In this document: piece after piece, positions 5,422-9,111 of the stretch
Layout: each line of letters starts with the position of its first letter
Position numbering within the stretch: position 1 is the stretch's first letter
Position numbers and translations under genes: made by a program
Notes under the pieces: model-generated
Told to the model about the DNA's origin: nothing
Seen by the model: the letters and a program-made list of their open reading frames with translations, nothing else
The model's database searches: none
Assembly (NCBI GenBank): GCA_002428935.1
Contig: DIYG01000104.1
Coordinates: 1-9,111 of the forward strand
DNA length: 9,111 bases
Direction: 5' to 3'
Source of the DNA: Halieaceae bacterium UBA6060
GTDB taxonomy: Bacteria; Pseudomonadota; Gammaproteobacteria; Pseudomonadales; Halieaceae

Positions 5422-7278
5422 ATGAGTAGTCCATTGAATGCAGTAGTAAAACGACTTTCCCAGGGTTTGTTCCTGATCGCCGGGGTGGCGTCTACCCACG
5501 GGCTCCAGGCGCAAACGGTCAGCAGTTACGGTGATGCGGTCGTTACGGCCCTGGCCAGCAATCCGGCGGTTACCTCGGCCTATTACGAGTTTGAGGCGAC
5601 CCGCGAGGCGGAGCGTGCCGAACGCGGTGATCTGCTACCCAGCGTGGATTTAGCGGGGAACTATTCCTGGGAGGAGCGCCAGACGCCCATCGCCGATTTC
5701 GGAGATTACGAGGCTGACTCTCTGCGTTTCTCCATTACTCAGCTGCTCTTCGATGGTTTTCAGAGCCGCGATGAGGCCCGAGCGAGACGCTACGAGAAGC
5801 TGGCCAGCTTCTACGATTTTGAAGCCGCGTCCCAGCAGGTAGCCCTCGCCGCGACGGAGGTCTACCTCAATACCCTGTTGTTTCAGCAACTGGTGAGCTA
5901 TGCGGAGCGCAACTACGTGGTGCACCGCCAGGTGTTCAACAAGATTGCCGAGCGCGCTGCGGGTGGCGTGAGTCAACGCGTAGACCTGGAGCAGGCCACG
6001 GCGCGTTTGGCGCTGGCGGAGTCCAATTTGCTCACAGAGGTGAGTAATCTTCACGATACCAAAGCAGAGTTTCAACGGGTGGTCGGGCTTCTGCCCGGCG
6101 ATGAACTCGCGCTACCCCAGTTGCCGCAAAATTATTTACCCGCATCGCGAGCGTCCGCGCTCTCAGCCGCTTACGTCAGCAGCCCCGATGTTAACCGTTC
6201 CATTGAAGAAGTGCGTGCGGCCCGAGAGTCTCAGAATGCGACCCGGGGGCCGATGATGCCCCGCTTCGATCTTCGGTATCGCAACGAACAGGAGAGCAAC
6301 ACGGACGGTATTCTCGGCGACTACGATCTTGAGGCGGTAGAAGTCGTGATGAACTTCAATCTCTACCGCGGTGGTTCTGACTCGGCGCGACGTCGCGAGC
6401 AGTCCGCACGCTACTATGCCGCCGTCGAGACACGTAAAGATGTCTGCTTAACGGTGCGTCGCGAGACCTTGATCGCGTTCAATGACATCGACGTGCTGGA
6501 GCGCCAGGTCGCGTATTTGACGCAGCAACTCGATGCCCAGGACAAGACACGTCGCGCTTACAACGACCAATTCGATATCGGCCAGCGATCACTCCTCGAC
6601 CTGCTGGACAGCCAGAACGAATACTTCGATACCCAACGGGCGCTGATTTCCGCGGAAACGCAGCTCCGGGGTGCGCAAGCTCGCGCCCTGGCCACGATTG
6701 GGGTGCTTACGGGGGCGCTGGATGTACGTGGTTTCAACGCCGACAAGCTTGACGCCCTGAAGCTGGATTTGGAACGCAAGCAGAAGGAGGCGATTCCCGC
6801 CTGTCCCGATGGTTATGTGGACGAAATCGACATCAATCAAGAAGCAATTTTCGAACGTCTGAATCGCAGCGCGGATCAGGGCGAGGATGTGTTTTCGGGC
6901 ACGGAGCCTGCGGCCATGACGGTGATGCCCAAGGTTGTGCCTGGATCTTCAGAAACAGGTGCTACCGTCTCAGAGGTCGCTACCATTAAGCTTGAGCAAG
7001 CTGTGCAGAACGTCACCGTTGCGTCATCGCCCCAGGTTGCAATTTCTCAGCAAGAAGTCTCTTCAATGCAAGAGCGCTATCACGTGGTGGGCGAGGAAGA
7101 GACCCTCTGGTCCATTGCCGCGCGATCTCGACCCCAGGGCGTATCTATCGATGAAATGATGGCGGCCATCCAGAAGCACAATCCCGATGCCTTCAATTTG
7201 GGGGACGCCTCAAGCATCAAAGCCAAGCATCGTCTCTATCTTCCAGGGGAAGACGATTTCCCCAGCGCCGCGCCCTGA
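5422..7278 (+). CDS. LapE-like TolC-family outer-membrane channel with C-terminal FimV/LysM-like domain
   Basis: The protein has 618 residues, well over the ~450-490 usual for TolC proteins. Residues 1-30 are a signal peptide (hydrophobic LFLIAGVAS, likely cut after LQA). Residues 31-435 are the outer-membrane factor domain, with two related halves: ALASNPAV, LLPSVDLAGNYSW, ITQLLFDG in the first, and SSPDVNRSIEEV, NFNLYRGG, LLDLLDSQNEYFDTQRAL in the second. Residues ~436-550 are a low-complexity linker. Residues ~551-608 (YHVVGEEETLWSIA, VSIDEMMAAIQKHNPDAF, HRLYLPGED) match the FimV-type LysM domain pattern. Its expected role is the outer-membrane exit channel of the type I system that secretes the adhesin, as LapE does. 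The LysM-like tail should face the periplasm and may bind peptidoglycan (inference). Assignment to the adhesin rests on proximity to lapG-lapD; the transporter genes are not in the window. Confidence 0.88.
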   Translation: MSSPLNAVVKRLSQGLFLIAGVASTHGLQAQTVSSYGDAVVTALASNPAVTSAYYEFEATREAERAERGDLLPSVDLAGNYSWEERQTPIADFGDYEADSLRFSITQLLFDGFQSRDEARARRYEKLASFYDFEAASQQVALAATEVYLNTLLFQQLVSYAERNYVVHRQVFNKIAERAAGGVSQRVDLEQATARLALAESNLLTEVSNLHDTKAEFQRVVGLLPGDELALPQLPQNYLPASRASALSAAYVSSPDVNRSIEEVRAARESQNATRGPMMPRFDLRYRNEQESNTDGILGDYDLEAVEVVMNFNLYRGGSDSARRREQSARYYAAVETRKDVCLTVRRETLIAFNDIDVLERQVAYLTQQLDAQDKTRRAYNDQFDIGQRSLLDLLDSQNEYFDTQRALISAETQLRGAQARALATIGVLTGALDVRGFNADKLDALKLDLERKQKEAIPACPDGYVDEIDINQEAIFERLNRSADQGEDVFSGTEPAAMTVMPKVVPGSSETGATVSEVATIKLEQAVQNVTVASSPQVAISQQEVSSMQERYHVVGEEETLWSIAARSRPQGVSIDEMMAAIQKHNPDAFNLGDASSIKAKHRLYLPGEDDFPSAAP

Positions 7279-7280
7279 TC

Positions 7281-7313
7281 AGGGTAAACGGGCTTACCCT
7301 TAGACCACTTTTT
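7281..7313 (+). terminator. Hairpin terminator after the TolC-family gene
   Basis: AGGGTAA (7281-7287) and TTACCCT (7294-7300) form a perfect 7-base-pair stem with a 6-base loop, starting 2 bases after the stop codon. A TTTTT run follows at 7309-7313, but 8 bases away from the stem, so it is an imperfect intrinsic terminator. In this convergent gap it may also limit read-through from ychF. Confidence 0.55.
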
Positions 7314-7323
7314 CTCGAAGCTG

Positions 7324-7333
7324 GCCCCGGGGC
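7324..7333. repeat. GC palindrome in the lapE-ychF convergent gap
   Basis: GCCCCGGGGC is a perfect 10-base palindrome between the two converging genes. It has no T-run on either side. It could add to transcription stopping for ychF, or be incidental in GC-rich DNA. Confidence 0.25.
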
Positions 7334-7388
7334 TATCGGTTCTCTGTTCGTATTAGGTATTGGAGCAGGCGCCGAATGACCCGGTGAA

Positions 7389-8483
7389 TCAGACGTTGAA
7401 GCGAAAATGGACGACGTCGCCGTCCTGCACCACATAGTCTTTACCTTCCAGCCGCCAGCGACCCGCATCTTTGGCACCCTGCTCACCATTGTGGGTAATG
7501 AAGTCTTCGTAGCCGATGACTTCCGCGCGAATAAACCCTTTTTGAAAGTCCGTGTGGATCACCCCGGCGGCTTCCGGCGCGGAAGCACCCACTTTTACGG
7601 TCCAGGCCCGAACCTCTTTAGGCCCTGCGGTGAAGTAGGTGTGTAGATTGAGCAGATCGTAACCGGCGCGAATCACTCGGTGGAGACCGGGTTCTTCCAT
7701 GCCGAGTTCTGCCAGGAACTCGGCTCGTTCGTCGTCGTCCAGTTCGATGATTTCTGACTCGAGTTTATTGCAAATCACCACCACCTGAGCATTTTCTTCT
7801 GCCGCTATCTCCTGGACCTGGGACACATAAGCGTTGCCTTCCAGACCATCCTCATCGACGTTGGCGATGTACAGCGTGGGTTTTGTGGTCAGGAGGAACA
7901 GTGTTTTGGTCAGTGCCAGTTCCTTGTCGTCGAGACTTAGGCCGCGCACGGGCTTTGCTTCATTGAGATGGGGAAGGAGCTTGTTCTCCAAAAGGTTCTT
8001 CATGGCGACCGCATCTTTGTCGCCGCTTTTTGCCGTGCGAACAACTTTCGCAAGCTGCTTCTCGCAGCTTTCGAGATCAGCCAGGGCGAGTTCCGTGTTG
8101 ATCACCTCGATATCGGCTCTGGGGTCGACGGCATTGGCGACGTGAATGACGTTTTCATCCTCGAAACAGCGCACCACGTGAGCGATGGCATCGGTTTCGC
8201 GAATGTTGGCCAGAAACTGGTTTCCCAGGCCTTCCCCTTTACTTGCACCCGCAACGAGACCCGCGATATCGACGAACTCCATGGTCGTCGCGATCTCCTT
8301 CTCCGGCTTCACGATAGCGGCGATCTTGGCTTGTCGCGGGTCCGGTACGGGAACAACCCCCGCATTGGGCTCAATGGTACAGAAAGGGAAGTTTTCCGCG
8401 TCGATGCCCGCTCGGGTCAGCGCGTTGAAGAGCGTGGACTTACCTACATTGGGCAAGCCCACGATGCCGCATTTGAATCCCAT
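7389..8483 (-). CDS. ychF: YchF/OLA1-family redox-regulated ATPase
   Basis: The protein has 364 residues; E. coli YchF has 363. The start is ATG at 8483, giving MGFKCGIVGLPNVGKS; a 39-codon in-frame extension to 8600 is not conserved in character and overlaps the pth 3' end. Motifs: P-loop GLPNVGKS (9-16), G3 DIAGL (72-76) with the hydrophobic residue that replaces catalytic Gln in HAS-type GTPases, and a G4 of NVDE (208-211) in place of NKxD, the change that gives the family ATP preference. A coiled-coil insert spans ~125-200 and a TGS domain ~278-361 (FTAGPKEVRAWTV, DFQKGFIRAEVI, GKDYVVQDGDVVHFRFNV). It is a cytoplasmic ribosome-associated protein linked to stress responses. It follows pth by 97 bases on the same strand, a common bacterial pairing. 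GGAG lies 9 bases before the ATG. Confidence 0.97.
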   Translation of the reverse strand: MGFKCGIVGLPNVGKSTLFNALTRAGIDAENFPFCTIEPNAGVVPVPDPRQAKIAAIVKPEKEIATTMEFVDIAGLVAGASKGEGLGNQFLANIRETDAIAHVVRCFEDENVIHVANAVDPRADIEVINTELALADLESCEKQLAKVVRTAKSGDKDAVAMKNLLENKLLPHLNEAKPVRGLSLDDKELALTKTLFLLTTKPTLYIANVDEDGLEGNAYVSQVQEIAAEENAQVVVICNKLESEIIELDDDERAEFLAELGMEEPGLHRVIRAGYDLLNLHTYFTAGPKEVRAWTVKVGASAPEAAGVIHTDFQKGFIRAEVIGYEDFITHNGEQGAKDAGRWRLEGKDYVVQDGDVVHFRFNV

Positions 8484-8535
8484 GGTGTTGATCTCCGGCA
8501 GTCCCACTGCCTCTGTTGATTCCTGATTATCGTCC

Positions 8536-8550
8536 CCGCCCCTGGGGCGG
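8536..8550 (-). other. GC hairpin in the pth-ychF intergenic region
   Basis: CCGCCC (8536-8541) and GGGCGG (8545-8550) form a 6-base-pair stem with a 3-base loop in the 97-base gap between pth and ychF. No T-run follows on the minus strand. It could be an RNA processing or partial attenuation site between the two genes, or incidental. Confidence 0.3.
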
Positions 8551-8580
8551 AGCGATATGATTCTCTGTGTTTTCCTGGTT

Positions 8581-9111
8581 TTAGGCGGGCGTCGCCCCAT
8601 TAAAACTGTGCAGGCGGGTCATGGCTTTGGTCGCGTCACCCTCCAAGAGCAAGGGTAGAGCGCGGATCGCTTCGTCGATGCTCGCGGCGATGGCTGCGCG
8701 ATCCTCCGGCGAGCCTTTGGATAGCACATAGCCGCTAACCTGTTTGGCGGAGCCCGGATGCCCGATGCCGATGCGTAGGCGGTGAAAGTCCCGCCGATTG
8801 CCCAAAGCGGGGATGATATCTCGCAGCCCGTTGTGTCCGCCGTGCCCGCCATCAAACTTAAAACGGGCGCTGCCCGGCGAAATATCCAGCTCATCATGGG
8901 CGATGAGCATGTTTTGCGCATCAACCTTATAGAAGTTCGCGAGGGCTGCTACGGCTTTGCCGCTTCGATTCATAAAGGTTGTGGGTATCAGCAGGCGGAG
9001 TTTGTGGCCGGCGAACAACGCATCGGCGGTTTCTCCAAAGTATTTGCTTTCGAGCTTCAGACTTGCACCGGTGATACGCGCGAGTTCGCGAACAAAGTCC
9101 TCGCCGGCGTT
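8581..9111 (-). CDS. pth: Peptidyl-tRNA hydrolase (5' end beyond the window)
   Basis: Pth hydrolyses peptidyl-tRNA dropped from ribosomes, recycling tRNA in the cytoplasm. The frame is open to the right edge, giving 176 residues from Asn (codon 9111-9109) to the TAA stop. The TTG at 9018 is an internal Leu. With an offset of 20, residues fall on the E. coli numbers: NAG at 21-23, Met67-Asn68 in TTFMN, Asp93 in AHDELD, Asn114 in GGHGGHNGLRDI, then FHRLRIGIGHPG. About 20 N-terminal residues, including catalytic His20, lie outside, so the full protein would be ~196 residues (194 in E. coli). It is probably cotranscribed with ychF downstream. Confidence 0.97.
   Translation of the reverse strand, partial: NAGEDFVRELARITGASLKLESKYFGETADALFAGHKLRLLIPTTFMNRSGKAVAALANFYKVDAQNMLIAHDELDISPGSARFKFDGGHGGHNGLRDIIPALGNRRDFHRLRIGIGHPGSAKQVSGYVLSKGSPEDRAAIAASIDEAIRALPLLLEGDATKAMTRLHSFNGATPA

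Noticed and set aside
5317..5514. Upstream extension of lapG to a TTG start at 5514
   Set aside because: The added 66 residues are not signal-peptide-like, overlap the lapE coding start, and would bury the hydrophobic export segment.
8484..8600. 39-codon N-terminal extension of ychF
   Set aside because: YchF proteins begin directly at MGFKCGIVG; the ATG at 8483 gives the family length, and the extension overlaps the pth stop.
9016..9018. TTG at 9018 as the start of pth
   Set aside because: The frame continues to the right edge with typical Pth sequence starting NAG, and residue numbering matches E. coli with a constant offset of 20.

Overview
The window reads as chromosomal DNA of a gammaproteobacterium, probably a marine one. 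The lineage is inferred only from protein character: a Lap-type adhesin system, a Pseudomonas-like small protein annotated as 'tryptophan synthase beta-like', a FimV-type LysM domain, and the pth-ychF gene pair. There is no RNA gene, CRISPR array, insertion sequence or phage gene. Both edges cut a gene: a giant adhesin on the left and pth on the right.

Layout: (1) 1-2112 (+) is the C-terminal ~700 residues of a LapA/BpfA-like type I-secreted surface adhesin, opening inside a Cadherin/VCBS-type repeat and ending in an EF-hand-like calcium module and an acidic tail. (2) 2113-2299 is non-coding and holds a strong imperfect hairpin. (3) 2300-2617 (+) is a 105-residue conserved small protein with a TTG start. 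(4) 5316-2677 (-) is a tightly coupled lapG-lapD pair: the periplasmic calcium-dependent cysteine protease and the inner-membrane c-di-GMP receptor that restrains it. (5) 5317-5421 is a short divergent regulatory region. (6) 5422-7278 (+) is a TolC-family outer-membrane channel (LapE-like) with an unusual C-terminal FimV/LysM-like domain. (7) 7279-7388 is a convergent gap with a hairpin terminator. (8) 9111-7389 (-) is pth-ychF, a housekeeping pair.

Regions 1, 4 and 6 form one inside-out signalling circuit. In the established Lap paradigm, the adhesin is exported by a type I system through LapE and held at the outer membrane by its N-terminal retention module. At high c-di-GMP, LapD binds the nucleotide through its inactive EAL domain and sequesters LapG. 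At low c-di-GMP, LapG is freed, cuts the adhesin N-terminus, and the cell detaches. The key residues are visible here: the LapG Cys-His-Asp triad, the degenerate GGDEF and EAL motifs of LapD, and a periplasmic Trp at LapD residue 124. The ABC transporter and membrane-fusion partners (LapB, LapC) and the adhesin N-terminus are not in the window.

The overall system is known, so I do not claim a new one. The least conventional elements are the FimV/LysM-like domain fused to the secretion channel, an unrecognised ~190-residue insert in the adhesin, a sharp codon-usage break at the end of its repeat array, and the small protein beside the adhesin.
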